Below are positions 8,032 through 16,398 of a stretch of DNA of 40,253 bases, one piece after another. The notes beneath the pieces were generated by a model. That model was not told where the DNA came from. It saw nothing but the letters and a program-made list of their open reading frames with translations, and did not search any database. Position numbers and translations under genes: made by a program. The stretch's first letter is position 1. Each line of letters opens with the position of its first letter. Source of the DNA: Sporosarcina sp. (GTDB lineage Bacteria; Bacillota; Bacilli; Bacillales_A; Planococcaceae); NCBI RefSeq assembly GCF_029257255.1, contig NZ_JARICI010000082.1, forward strand, positions 1 to 40,253. The letters run 5' to 3'.

Positions 8032-9300
8032 CTATGGCCAGGTCATATTACCGTCAACATACACAACAAAATCCTCAAATGGCCTTTTTTCTGTTATGCC
8101 AAACCGGTTCACTTCATAATTCGACTTATCCATATTTGCATATCCTTCTGTGGTTGTAAAGCCGATCAATAATCCGACCTCTTTTGCCGCAGCAACAAAT
8201 TTATCATTATAATGACCGTATGGATAGGCTATTGAAACAGCCCCTGGGACTTGTTTCAAATTGTTCTGCAGGTCCTTCACGAGCTCATTTGTTGTACGGT
8301 GCAAGGCAAACCCTTCACGGTCATCTGTCAGTTGATGCAGCTCATCGGTATGCGCTTCGAAGTGAAAGACGTCTTCCATTTCCGGCAAGTCCTCAGCCGT
8401 GATATATTTTAAAAGTTCCCCGCCAGCAAACATTGGCGCATGATGCCCTCTGTCCATTCGCGAAGAAATGATATGATGAGGAGCCGTAAATCCGTATTTC
8501 TTCAAGACCGGGTACGCATATTCTTTTGATGATAATAGCCCGTCGTCGAATGTGATGATGATTGCTTTGCTCGGGACGACAAGCCGCCCCTCTAAATAAT
8601 TAAAAAGTTCCCGTGACGTCAGCGTATGGAACTGTTGATCCGCCAGATAGTCCATCTGCTGTTCGAAACTTTCTAATGAAACCGTGCTTAACTCTGTAGT
8701 CATTAATTCACGCGGCAACACTTGGTGGTATACAAGCACGGGCAGCCCTTCATCAAAATCAACGGACTGCTTATGTATGTATCCCGGACGTTCCCCGATT
8801 TTTATGATATACCAGTCCTCTTGCTCCTGAACAACTGGATAGCGGTAGCCTTTTTCCAGCTGCATCAACATGTCGCTTTGCAGATCAGCCGATTCATAAA
8901 CAATCGTCTGTCGCAGCGTGTTAACTGCCCCAAGCCGCTCTGTATTTCCAACCGTCTGCAATTTGCGCTTTTCAACCACCGACTGCCCTTTGCGGACATA
9001 CGCAGACATTTTCCCCAGACGCAGTTCGTAATAATCTTCATCTTCACTCATAATCGCAACGGGCTGGCCAGCTTCCAGTTCTCCGATCTTCACTAATGTA
9101 GTTTCTCTCATATACATCGGCTGACGTTCCTGCAATATCAATACTTTCTCAAACTCTGTTTTTGAATCCTTTTGTATAAGCTGCGCAAAAACTTTTCCGT
9201 GCTGCTCATTGACAAACGGCAATCCCCATTTCAATCCGCTTCCTGCCGCCAATAAAAACAGTACCCCAATTATCAGTACCCCAGCAATCATTCTCTTCAT
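8032..9300 (-). CDS. Membrane-anchored polysaccharide deacetylase with SH3-like N-terminal region
   Basis: From the chosen start the protein has 422 residues: a membrane anchor at about 3-22, two SH3-like stretches (about 60-110 and 125-180) and a NodB deacetylase domain from about 185. The domain shows LPVLVYHQV, TFDDG (Asp pair), the zinc motif HTDELH and AYPYGHYND. Such enzymes N-deacetylate wall or capsule polysaccharide outside the membrane. I chose ATG 9300 over the in-frame ATG at 9321: GGAGGT lies seven bases before 9300, while 9321 would sit almost on the transcription start of the ECF promoter. First gene of the sigma operon, so the deacetylase probably both responds to and acts on envelope damage. 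Confidence 0.9.
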   Translation of the reverse strand: MKRMIAGVLIIGVLFLLAAGSGLKWGLPFVNEQHGKVFAQLIQKDSKTEFEKVLILQERQPMYMRETTLVKIGELEAGQPVAIMSEDEDYYELRLGKMSAYVRKGQSVVEKRKLQTVGNTERLGAVNTLRQTIVYESADLQSDMLMQLEKGYRYPVVQEQEDWYIIKIGERPGYIHKQSVDFDEGLPVLVYHQVLPRELMTTELSTVSLESFEQQMDYLADQQFHTLTSRELFNYLEGRLVVPSKAIIITFDDGLLSSKEYAYPVLKKYGFTAPHHIISSRMDRGHHAPMFAGGELLKYITAEDLPEMEDVFHFEAHTDELHQLTDDREGFALHRTTNELVKDLQNNLKQVPGAVSIAYPYGHYNDKFVAAAKEVGLLIGFTTTEGYANMDKSNYEVNRFGITEKRPFEDFVVYVDGNMTWP

Positions 9301-9335
9301 TCTCTTTACCTCCGCTTTCATTCAGGCACCGTACA

Positions 9336-9361
9336 GACGGAGAAATTCAGAAAAAGTTTCA
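9336..9361 (-). promoter_or_regulatory. ECF sigma promoter of the deacetylase-sigma-antisigma operon
   Basis: On the minus strand TGAAAC (9361-9356) is followed by a 16-base spacer and CGTC (9339-9336), then TGTACGGTGCCT. This is the classical Bacillus ECF promoter layout. The predicted start near 9329 gives a leader of about 30 bases before the ATG at 9300. Confidence 0.85.
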
Positions 9362-9416
9362 AATCTTTTTGAAAAGATTTTCACGATAAATGAATGCAGC
9401 CCGCAAGAAAGGAAAA

Positions 9417-9452
9417 GACATTTCTTTACCCCATTCAGAGTAAAGAAATGTC
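9417..9452 (-). terminator. Terminator of the SLH gene 9461-10924
   Basis: GACATTTCTTTAC (9417-9429) pairs perfectly with GTAAAGAAATGTC (9440-9452). On the minus strand a TTTTCCTTTCTT tail follows. It separates this SLH gene from the next ECF promoter. Confidence 0.85.
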
Positions 9453-9460
9453 GTTAGTTT

Positions 9461-10924
9461 TTACGCTCCAGTTTCTATATCCCTATAGACAATAGTATTT
9501 ATGATAGGTCCAATTTTACTGACCCTCACATTAATTCCCTTTATTGACTGTATCTTGTTATCAGGCAGTTTAATATCGAAATTGCCTTCCTTCTTCCCGT
9601 TAACTTTTAAAATATTGGTAACGGGGTCTTTTGTCACTTCCGCAATCTCCCCGGAACCTGCCGGCAGAACATGTCTGCCTTCCCCCATATCCAATTCGGC
9701 AGACGGTCTTTCTTCTACCGTACGAATTCTATAAAAGAATATAGAACTTTCCTTTGTTGCTTCAATCCCATAGCGAATTTCATTTCCATCAATGAAACGG
9801 AGTGTAGCAATATACTGGCCTTCTTTTTCGATATCTATTCGGATATTACGTGATGTACCGTCTGCATTCGTTTGTTCCTGATCAGTACAAGCATTGGTAG
9901 TAAATGAATTACACCTTGTGAAAGGTACACTGTCTGAGAGGACTTTTCCGTCGATTGTAGAAAGTGCAACATTCACCACTTGTTTTTTATTGTCAGTATT
10001 CATTACTGCCTTTGTAGTCAGGAAATCATCTGTTTCCTTTAGCGTCAGCTTCAGCTGGCCGTCCACTTCTTTGATGTCAACATAATAGGCGCGGTAATAT
10101 CCCTTTTGGGGTTCATGATAACCCACCTCCACAGAGAATAAGCCCGATCCCTCTTTAAGTGGTATTAAATGAACCGTATCAAGTGCCTGGTTATCATATT
10201 TATCACTGCTCCATACAACTTCAAATAAATCGGAACCCGTGTTATAGTCTGAGATACCCATAAACCGGGTCCAGCCAAAGTCTTTTGCCCGCAATGTCGT
10301 AATCGGTGCTCTTGCTACCTCTGTTGCTTTCATCATTTTAGCAGCCTGTCCTCTTGTTATCGGTGCATTCGGGCTGAATGTGTCAGCTGATGTACCTGTC
10401 GTGATACCCATTTTGTAGATGATCAAAATATTCGGGTCATGTCCTGTGCCCCGTGACACATCCGTAAACGGACTTTCAGATGCTTTGAAACTATAGCGCG
10501 GCAGATCAAATGCTTTCACAAGAATCGATGCCATCTGCGCGCGGGTGATCGGGTCATTCGGCCCAAAACGTCCGTTGCCATAGCCGTTGATGATCTTTTT
10601 CTCCGCCATGGCTGCGATTGCCTTATAATAACCGTTCGCTGTTGAAACATCTTTAAATCCAGGGTTCTTGACGTTCTTCGTGTCCAGTCCGACAAGCTTC
10701 GAGATCATCGCAGCTGCCTGTCCTCTCGTAATCGAGTTTCCTGGTTTGAATGTGCCGTCAGGATAGCCGCCTATAATATTTCGTTCAGCTAACTCATAAA
10801 CCGCTTCCGCAAAGTGCTTGGTAGACGGCACATCTGAGAATTGCTTCGTATTTGCCGCTTTACCGGATAGCGGCAGACTGAATGCCAGCAGCAACGCTCC
10901 TAGTGTGATAAAAAATTTCTTCAT
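9461..10924 (-). CDS. S-layer homology (SLH) domain surface protein
   Basis: The 487-residue protein has a signal peptide (cleavage near residue 24, GKAA-NTK) and three SLH repeats at about 29-77, 90-139 and 153-200, including GGYPDGTFKPGNSITRGQAA. The remaining 280 residues are beta-rich and unassigned; a close cysteine pair (FTRCN...NACTD) may form a surface disulfide. The ATG at 10924 follows AAGGGAG. A strong ECF promoter lies about 75 bases upstream, so expression should follow the sigma factor encoded next door. The likely role is a wall-bound protein made during envelope stress; the C-terminal function is unknown. Confidence 0.88.
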   Translation of the reverse strand: MKKFFITLGALLLAFSLPLSGKAANTKQFSDVPSTKHFAEAVYELAERNIIGGYPDGTFKPGNSITRGQAAAMISKLVGLDTKNVKNPGFKDVSTANGYYKAIAAMAEKKIINGYGNGRFGPNDPITRAQMASILVKAFDLPRYSFKASESPFTDVSRGTGHDPNILIIYKMGITTGTSADTFSPNAPITRGQAAKMMKATEVARAPITTLRAKDFGWTRFMGISDYNTGSDLFEVVWSSDKYDNQALDTVHLIPLKEGSGLFSVEVGYHEPQKGYYRAYYVDIKEVDGQLKLTLKETDDFLTTKAVMNTDNKKQVVNVALSTIDGKVLSDSVPFTRCNSFTTNACTDQEQTNADGTSRNIRIDIEKEGQYIATLRFIDGNEIRYGIEATKESSIFFYRIRTVEERPSAELDMGEGRHVLPAGSGEIAEVTKDPVTNILKVNGKKEGNFDIKLPDNKIQSIKGINVRVSKIGPIINTIVYRDIETGA

Positions 10925-10996
10925 GTGTAAACTCTCCCTTTCTCTCTCTTGTTAATAAGTTCAATAAAGCCGATTCCTCTGTTGATGCACTGTACA

Positions 10997-11022
10997 GACG
11001 ACGTTTTTCAATAAAAGTTTCA
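10997..11022 (-). promoter_or_regulatory. ECF sigma promoter of SLH gene 9461-10924
   Basis: TGAAAC (11022-11017), a 16-base spacer and CGTC (11000-10997) on the minus strand, followed by TGTACAGTGCAT. It matches the other two island promoters in both boxes and in the sequence just downstream. Confidence 0.85.
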
Positions 11023-11059
11023 AACTTTTTAAGTTCTTTTATCCCATTGGCGTTTTCTA

Positions 11060-13330
11060 TTAAAGTGCATCAGTATGTTCGATGCCTGCGGGTAATAATT
11101 CAGACATATTAATTCGTTTCAACCCTTCTTTGATTTTCGTTGTATAACCTTTATGATTTTTATTCATATAACTGGCTTTAGAACGCAAAAGACTTTCGAA
11201 TACAGCAGATTTTGTTTCATCGATCGCTTTCCAGTTTTCATAGGAATTTATCAAATCTTCCAGTGTTAGATGTGTATAGTCTCTTCCGACAAATTCCCCG
11301 TCGGGTGCACGTTTATACCAGATATCTCCGTCATCCCTGATCCAGTCCTTCTCTTCCAGTTGAATCGCTTGTTCAATTGCACCCGCTGTTTCCAGATAGA
11401 TAGGATCTTCAAACTCCTGGTAGGCAAATAAAAGAATATTCATCCCGCCCAGCAGATGGTTCATAGAGGTATGTGTACGGACGTTCTGCTTCACCGGGAA
11501 GTAATCGGGAATATAATAGGCATCTGAACTCACTGCACTGACATTCCCTTGCTCCTTCTGATGAACGAGTAAATCGGCATAATTACGCAACCCTTCATTG
11601 TAATCTTCATGTCCAAAAGCCATTCCACCCCTGTACAGAAACAGCGCAATCTGTTCATTAAAACGGGTATCAACAAACGGGGCTGTGAAGTTATATAAGT
11701 CCTTTAGGTAGGTACTTGTCACTTCCGTTTCCCAATAGGTTTTATCTCCTTTGAAATTCTGTAAATTAGTGAATGAATTCTGCAAAAGATCTTCGTAATA
11801 ACGCTCCTGTGTCTCGTTGTATAGCAGCATCACACGGTCTTCTTTCATCAGCAATAAGTTGCGTCCATACACGTTTTCGGAAGAAGGCATCGGTTCGACA
11901 GTCACAGCCATTTTATTGTAAGCTCCTGTCGCTGTGTACCAGTTATTGCGTTTTTTATAATTAAAGGCTGTTTCTTTCATCCAATCATCGCGTCGTTGAT
12001 TGGTCGTAAATAACTTGTCTGCCGAAGACAAGTACCAATGATCAACGACATCATGGCCATGTGAATCCAGTTTAATAATAGAGACACGTGTAGTTCCCAA
12101 TAGCATATTACTGTATGTATCCTGTTCAACCAGCAGTTCCCGTGTATGACTGGAAGTACCATCCGCATAATTCATCTCCAATTCATGCGAGAAATACGTC
12201 TTCCCGATCATTTGCTGACTTAATCCTGCTTTCGTAAAAGTTTCAAGCACTCCACTGGGATAAGTTGTTAAATCCACACCGAACGTTTCATCTTTTTTGT
12301 TTTTCATAGGGTACTTACTAAAAGTTTCAAGTTTAGTTGATCCTATCCCCTCTTCAATCTGCACTACGTCTACACGAACTGGCAAAGCCTGCGGGTTTCG
12401 CAACTCAGTAAATACGAAGTAATCGCCATTTGGCAGCTCCCGTTTGGTCACTGTCAATGTTACTGAATCCAGTTCACTTTCGTTATATTGGTACATCACA
12501 TCTGTCGCAGATTCGTAACGCTGTGTTTTTTTCGTCAGTAACTGGAAGTGATGATTCGAACGCAAAAACGTTTTATGATCATCCGTTAACGGTAATTCAA
12601 TAAACTGCTCCGTATCATGCGTCGTTTCAAAATTCCCAGTAGTTGCTGGTTCATTGAAAGTAACCTGCTTTTTCCTTTCCAATAATCCCGATTGAATCAT
12701 AGCCCGATGTATAAATACAGAAAATGTCCCCCTCGTAACAGGTGTCTTCGGATCAAAAGAACCGTCCGCTTTACCCCTCGAAATCCCATGTTGCTTAAGT
12801 ATTTTCACACTCTCTTTATGAGATTCACTAATTAGATTACTGTCTGTGAAATGTACAGATGTACCTGTATCCTCTAAGTGAAACGCCTGAACAACAACAC
12901 TCGCCATTTGTTCCCGCGTCAACAGATCTTCCGTTCCGAATGTGCCGTCAGGTTTACCGGTAAATATTTGTCCCTGATAGGCGCTCATTGCTCCACGTAC
13001 ATAAACAGATTCGGGACCCACATCCGCAAATACCGGTTGATATGGGAGTACGGGGGTTTTTATCGCATTGGCCAATACATTGGCAGCCTGCCCCCTCGTG
13101 ATGCTGGCATCGGGTCTGAATTGAAGGTCTGGATAACCCGTAATGATACCTTCTTCTACCAGCTGCATAACTTCATCTTTTGCCCAGAATGCATCATCTA
13201 CGTCAGAGAAACGCTGATTTTGTGATTCTGCACTAAAATTAATCTTCGGCAAACCGATGACAATAACTATTACAAATAACAATAGAATGCAACTTGGAAC
13301 TTTTATCTTGTTAAAAATGGATAATGACAT
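11060..13330 (-). CDS. SLH domain surface protein with predicted alpha-helical toroid C-terminus
   Basis: The 756-residue protein has an uncleaved or signal-anchor-like hydrophobic segment (about 12-30) and three SLH repeats at about 41-90, 101-150 and 161-210. A beta-rich middle follows. The C-terminal region (about 540-735) is helical and shows NHLLGGMNILLFAYQEFEDPIY and similar helix pairs, reminiscent of alpha/alpha-toroid folds seen in polysaccharide-active enzymes such as glucuronyl C5-epimerase; this is only a resemblance. The ATG at 13330 is preceded by GGAGATG. An ECF promoter lies about 95 bases upstream. I infer a wall-bound protein that may act on or bind a surface polysaccharide under control of the adjacent sigma factor. 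Confidence 0.85.
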   Translation of the reverse strand: MSLSIFNKIKVPSCILLLFVIVIVIGLPKINFSAESQNQRFSDVDDAFWAKDEVMQLVEEGIITGYPDLQFRPDASITRGQAANVLANAIKTPVLPYQPVFADVGPESVYVRGAMSAYQGQIFTGKPDGTFGTEDLLTREQMASVVVQAFHLEDTGTSVHFTDSNLISESHKESVKILKQHGISRGKADGSFDPKTPVTRGTFSVFIHRAMIQSGLLERKKQVTFNEPATTGNFETTHDTEQFIELPLTDDHKTFLRSNHHFQLLTKKTQRYESATDVMYQYNESELDSVTLTVTKRELPNGDYFVFTELRNPQALPVRVDVVQIEEGIGSTKLETFSKYPMKNKKDETFGVDLTTYPSGVLETFTKAGLSQQMIGKTYFSHELEMNYADGTSSHTRELLVEQDTYSNMLLGTTRVSIIKLDSHGHDVVDHWYLSSADKLFTTNQRRDDWMKETAFNYKKRNNWYTATGAYNKMAVTVEPMPSSENVYGRNLLLMKEDRVMLLYNETQERYYEDLLQNSFTNLQNFKGDKTYWETEVTSTYLKDLYNFTAPFVDTRFNEQIALFLYRGGMAFGHEDYNEGLRNYADLLVHQKEQGNVSAVSSDAYYIPDYFPVKQNVRTHTSMNHLLGGMNILLFAYQEFEDPIYLETAGAIEQAIQLEEKDWIRDDGDIWYKRAPDGEFVGRDYTHLTLEDLINSYENWKAIDETKSAVFESLLRSKASYMNKNHKGYTTKIKEGLKRINMSELLPAGIEHTDAL

Positions 13331-13423
13331 ACCGATTCATCTCCGATACCTTTGATAGTCAGTGGTAAATGTACAAACAATCAGCAGAAACATTTAACAC
13401 CATTTGCCTGAAGGCACCGTACA

Positions 13424-13449
13424 GACGAAGATATTCAAAATTTGTTTCA
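13424..13449 (-). promoter_or_regulatory. ECF sigma promoter of SLH gene 11060-13330
   Basis: TGAAAC (13449-13444), a 16-base spacer and CGTC (13427-13424) on the minus strand, followed by TGTACGGTGCCT, identical over these downstream bases to the deacetylase promoter. Confidence 0.85.
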
Positions 13450-13620
13450 AATCTTTTTTACAATAATTGAGCCCCTCACCAAAATATGCACTGTTATGCC
13501 GATTTGGAGAAAATACAAGAACTCTACTTACGTCTGCTCATTGCTAATTTCAGCTTGCTGTATTGAAAGTATTTGTGAGACAGTTTTTTCTGTATGAACC
13601 CGACAGAATTAGCCAAGCAG

Positions 13621-13760
13621 CGCACCAAAACAGCGGTTGGCCGCACCAAACGGCTTCGGAATCGAACCAAAAACTGAAAGTGCCGCACATTAACCATGCG
13701 GCGCCGCGCGAAACCACTCCCTGAACGAACCAAAACAGCCGTTCACCGCGCCATACCGTC
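13621..13760. repeat. GC-rich degenerate tandem repeat
   Basis: The stretch is much richer in G and C than its surroundings and is built from degenerate units of roughly 20-26 bases. On the minus strand units end in TTTTGGTKCG. ACCAAAACAGC recurs at 13624-13634 and 13729-13739, with variants ACCAAACGGC (13645) and ACCAAAAACTG (13666). An open frame crosses it on the minus strand but has no ribosome site and an Arg-rich, unprotein-like product. Its role is unknown. Confidence 0.55.
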
Positions 13761-13798
13761 CGAATGCATCATCTAAAAAATTATCTCCCATCAAAAAA

Positions 13799-13834
13799 AG
13801 CATTCCCTCACCCCGTTCAGAGTGAAAGAATGCT
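13799..13834 (-). terminator. Terminator of hypothetical gene 13878-14270
   Basis: AGCATTC...TCA pairs with TGAAAGAATGCT around a loop holding CCCCGTTCAGAG. Seven T residues follow on the minus strand. The loop resembles that of the terminator at 9417-9452. Confidence 0.8.
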
Positions 13835-13877
13835 TGTTATTCATTTACCTAATTATTCTCTTACACACACAAAGTTT

Positions 13878-14270
13878 TCACTTATCATACATTGCCTGAA
13901 TCAGGTCATCAATTTCCTCTGCTGCCTGCATTTCAGTTTCTTGAATGGCATCCAATACTCCATTCTCCATTGTTTCCATACTAAACGTCTCCGTTTTCTC
14001 GTTTACGCAGCCCACGTACTTTTCGTAGGTCTCTTTGAGTTCATTCCCTTCTTTTTCAAAGGCATTTGGAATTTCAAGACCATTCATGTCTGTTAGAATC
14101 TGCTTAAAATCTTCAACTTTTGTCAGCCATTGTTCTTTCATTGAGGGAATATCTAGCTCTTGCTTTGCAATAAATTCTTCGGAAATTCCTTCATACTCCT
14201 CAGAAGCCACGATAAGTCGTTCGTGTAATTTTATGATTTTCTGTAAGTAATCTTTTCTACTGATTGTCAT
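13878..14270 (-). CDS. Hypothetical helical protein
   Basis: I do not recognise the family. The 130-residue product is acidic, has no signal peptide or membrane segment, and is almost wholly predicted helix with heptad-like spacing of hydrophobic residues, suggesting a small helical bundle or coiled coil. It has a single Cys (YVGCVNE). The ATG at 14270 is preceded by GGAGATG about ten bases away, and a good terminator follows the stop, so it is very likely a real single-gene unit. It is transcribed away from the fabG-like gene. Confidence 0.75.
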   Translation of the reverse strand: MTISRKDYLQKIIKLHERLIVASEEYEGISEEFIAKQELDIPSMKEQWLTKVEDFKQILTDMNGLEIPNAFEKEGNELKETYEKYVGCVNEKTETFSMETMENGVLDAIQETEMQAAEEIDDLIQAMYDK

Positions 14271-14415
14271 TCGATCATCATCTCCTATCGTGATTATACA
14301 CTACTGCTATATCATCGTGAATTTCTATCTCATTTATACTTTCATCGGTATGAATCATCATTCAGTTATGGTAAAGTTACCTTACTATTCTATTAACTTT
14401 AAAGGAGTGTTGAGG

Positions 14416-15159
14416 ATGGGGAAATTAGCAAATAAAGTAGCAGTCGTAACAGGGTCAGCGCAAGGGATCGGCGAGAAAATCACAGAGAGGCTACTCGCGG
14501 ACGGAGCTTCTGTAGCAATTCTGGATGTTAACTTCGAGAAGCTCGAACAAACAGCTGCCGGATTGGATTCATCTGGTGAAAAGATTCTTGCATTAAAATG
14601 CAATGTGGCAGATCAGACTGAAGTACAAGATACATTCTCCACCATTTACAAGAAATTCGGCAAGATCGATATCCTCGTGAATAATGCAGGCATTACCAGA
14701 GATTCATTCTTTCACAAGATGTCAGCAGAACAATGGAATTCCGTAATAGACATCAATTTAAACAGCATGTTCTATACGTGTCAGGCAGTTATTCCAGGAA
14801 TGCGTGAACAGAATTACGGTAAGATCGTCAATGTCTCTTCCTCTTCCAGCTGGGGCAATATGGGCCAGGCAAATTACAGTGCATCCAAAGCCGGTGTGAT
14901 CGGGTTGACGAGAACGCTTGCCAAAGAAAACGGCAGCAAGCAGATAACTGTTAACGCCATAGCACCCGGTCAAATCAATACAGATATGACGAAAGATTTG
15001 CCCGAAGATGTGAAGCGAATGGCTACGATGCTGACACCAGCTGCCCGCATGGGAGATCCTGCAGAAGTAGCGTCGGTTGTCTCTTTCTTGGCTTCCGATG
15101 ATTCAAGTTTCGTCAACGGCGAATGCATCAGTGTCAGCGGAGGGTTCCTAATAGTGTAA
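14416..15159 (+). CDS. 3-oxoacyl-ACP reductase FabG-like short-chain dehydrogenase
   Basis: The 247-residue protein is a classical SDR. The NAD(P)-binding TGSAQGIG is at 12-19, NNAG at 89-92, and the catalytic Ser142, Tyr154 and Lys158 in YSASK; the end VNGECISVSGG is typical of FabG. These enzymes reduce beta-ketoacyl thioesters with NADPH. I start at ATG 14416, eight bases after AAAGGAG; the frame runs open upstream to 14290 but that part has no ribosome site and is not SDR-like. The gene stands alone, not in a fatty-acid synthesis cluster, so it may serve another ketoacyl or ketone substrate. It converges with the OsmC-like gene on a shared terminator. Confidence 0.9.
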   Translation: MGKLANKVAVVTGSAQGIGEKITERLLADGASVAILDVNFEKLEQTAAGLDSSGEKILALKCNVADQTEVQDTFSTIYKKFGKIDILVNNAGITRDSFFHKMSAEQWNSVIDINLNSMFYTCQAVIPGMREQNYGKIVNVSSSSSWGNMGQANYSASKAGVIGLTRTLAKENGSKQITVNAIAPGQINTDMTKDLPEDVKRMATMLTPAARMGDPAEVASVVSFLASDDSSFVNGECISVSGGFLIV

Positions 15160-15167
15160 TACAGAAC

Positions 15168-15212
15168 AAAGACAAAGCCTTTCCCAATCATTCTGAGGAA
15201 GGCTTTGTCTTT
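15168..15212. terminator. Bidirectional terminator between fabG-like and OsmC-like genes
   Basis: AAAGACAAAGCCTTTCC pairs with GGAAGGCTTTGTCTTT (one bulged T) around a short loop. It lies just after the stop codons of both converging genes. Confidence 0.88.
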
Positions 15213-15217
15213 GACTA

Positions 15218-15694
15218 TTATAGAATATGCAGTGTGACTCGTTCATTTAGACTGGACAGAATGGGAGAACGTTCTGCTGCAATAGCTGCAATCTCAGATA
15301 ATTTTCCTTTGTTGGCAGCTGAAGTTACCTTTAGTGTAATCATCGGTTTCGTGATGCCGCTATTTCCGCTTTGAATGCCTAAAAATTTAGCTTTATTAAC
15401 CGTTCCATTGAATATAACTTCTGCTGAATCCACTATGATGCCTTCATTATAAGCTTCCAGATGGAAAAGTAAGCCGAAACTATTCGCTGCAGCAGCGAAC
15501 ATCAATTCAATCGGCATTACTTGATTTTCGCCAGGTTTTACACCTTTTACATGCATTTCTTGTAAATCTTTTACTTCCAATGAAATCATTTCTCCCACCA
15601 CATATTTACACGTGCCTTGCCATTCACTGATCGCAAGTGATGGATTTTCTTCTATCATTCTCTTCATTTCCACCATGATTTCTACTCTGCTCAA
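15218..15694 (-). CDS. OsmC-like family protein lacking the peroxidatic cysteines
   Basis: The fold-typical stretch PGENQVMPIELMFAAAANSFGLLFHLEAY matches OsmC/Ohr proteins, followed by the usual beta-strand and the LxxxAxxAAERSP helix. The position normally held by the first active Cys (ASC) is Ser here (ANS), and only one Cys remains in the protein (GTCKY), so thiol peroxidase activity is unlikely. I choose TTG 15694, eight bases after GGAGG; an upstream in-frame TTG at 15745 has no ribosome site. The tetR-type gene ends about 40 bases upstream, so the two are probably cotranscribed. Confidence 0.78.
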   Translation of the reverse strand: MSRVEIMVEMKRMIEENPSLAISEWQGTCKYVVGEMISLEVKDLQEMHVKGVKPGENQVMPIELMFAAAANSFGLLFHLEAYNEGIIVDSAEVIFNGTVNKAKFLGIQSGNSGITKPMITLKVTSAANKGKLSEIAAIAAERSPILSSLNERVTLHIL

Positions 15695-15735
15695 ACTTAT
15701 TTCCTCCATTTTCGCTATACCGGCTCGCCATTTGT

Positions 15736-16320
15736 CTATATACAAATCGAATCAATATGATGGCTTATCGTTCGCCTTACCTTCTCGGCATCCAGTCGTT
15801 CCGGCTGGAGCAAAGCGTGGATTGCAATTCCATCAATTACCGAATATAGCCGTTCTGCTTCTAGATCTAAATCTAGATCTTTCTTCAATAAAGCGGATAT
15901 CTCCAAATAACCTATTACTTTTTGAATGCTCTCCCAAACACCATCATCGGGAATAGGCAGCTCGTCTTTTCGATGGTTGACATACGCAATGAATGCAAAC
16001 CATACTTCCATCTCTGCTCTTGTTTCTTTATTGAGCGGCACGATCTCATAAAGCACCGCCAGCACCATTTCCTTTGGCGACAGCTTTTGTCTTACAACCG
16101 TTTCAATTCGGGCAGTCGCCCTTTCTTGTACGAGCGTCATTGCATAGACCAGCAAGTCATCTTGGGTACAGAAATAATGGCGCAGAGCTCCAAGCGAGAG
16201 CCCCGCCTCTTCCGCTATATTCCGTACTGTCGCTCCTTCCATCCCTTTATCCAAAATGACTCGCCACATCGCCTCAGCAATCAATTGTTTACGCTCATCA
16301 TGATTAACTAGTTTTGCCAT
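15736..16320 (-). CDS. TetR-family transcriptional repressor (BetI-like)
   Basis: The 194-residue protein has a TetR helix-turn-helix at about 10-56 (AMWRVILDKGMEGATVRNIAEEAGLSLGALRHYF) and a ligand-binding C-terminal half resembling the BetI/TetR_C_6 group. It diverges from a small membrane-protein gene. Two near-identical palindromes lie in the 110-base gap between them, which makes this protein the likely repressor of that gene and of itself. The effector is unknown. Confidence 0.9.
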   Translation of the reverse strand: MAKLVNHDERKQLIAEAMWRVILDKGMEGATVRNIAEEAGLSLGALRHYFCTQDDLLVYAMTLVQERATARIETVVRQKLSPKEMVLAVLYEIVPLNKETRAEMEVWFAFIAYVNHRKDELPIPDDGVWESIQKVIGYLEISALLKKDLDLDLEAERLYSVIDGIAIHALLQPERLDAEKVRRTISHHIDSICI

Positions 16321-16353
16321 ATAACTAGTATAGTCTAAATAATACGTTGTAAC

Positions 16354-16367
16354 AATACACTTGTATT
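16354..16367. promoter_or_regulatory. Operator 1, AATACACTTGTATT
   Basis: A 14-base palindrome with one mismatch. It overlaps the -35 (TTGTAT, 16361-16366) of a plausible promoter whose -10 is TACGAT (16385-16390, spacer 18) reading toward the membrane-protein gene. Confidence 0.7.
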
Positions 16368-16398
16368 AACAAGGTTTTCCATGATACGATAGAAAAAC

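Noticed and set aside
8865..9096. Frames on both strands within the deacetylase gene
   Set aside because: Shadows of a well-supported coding frame; no ribosome sites or motifs.
13524..13733. Minus-strand frame of 69 codons across the GC-rich repeat
   Set aside because: Arg-rich repetitive product, no ribosome site; explained by the tandem repeat in a frame without stops.
14290..14415. N-terminal extension of the FabG-like reductase
   Set aside because: No ribosome site and hydrophobic, non-SDR sequence; AAAGGAG precedes the ATG at 14416.
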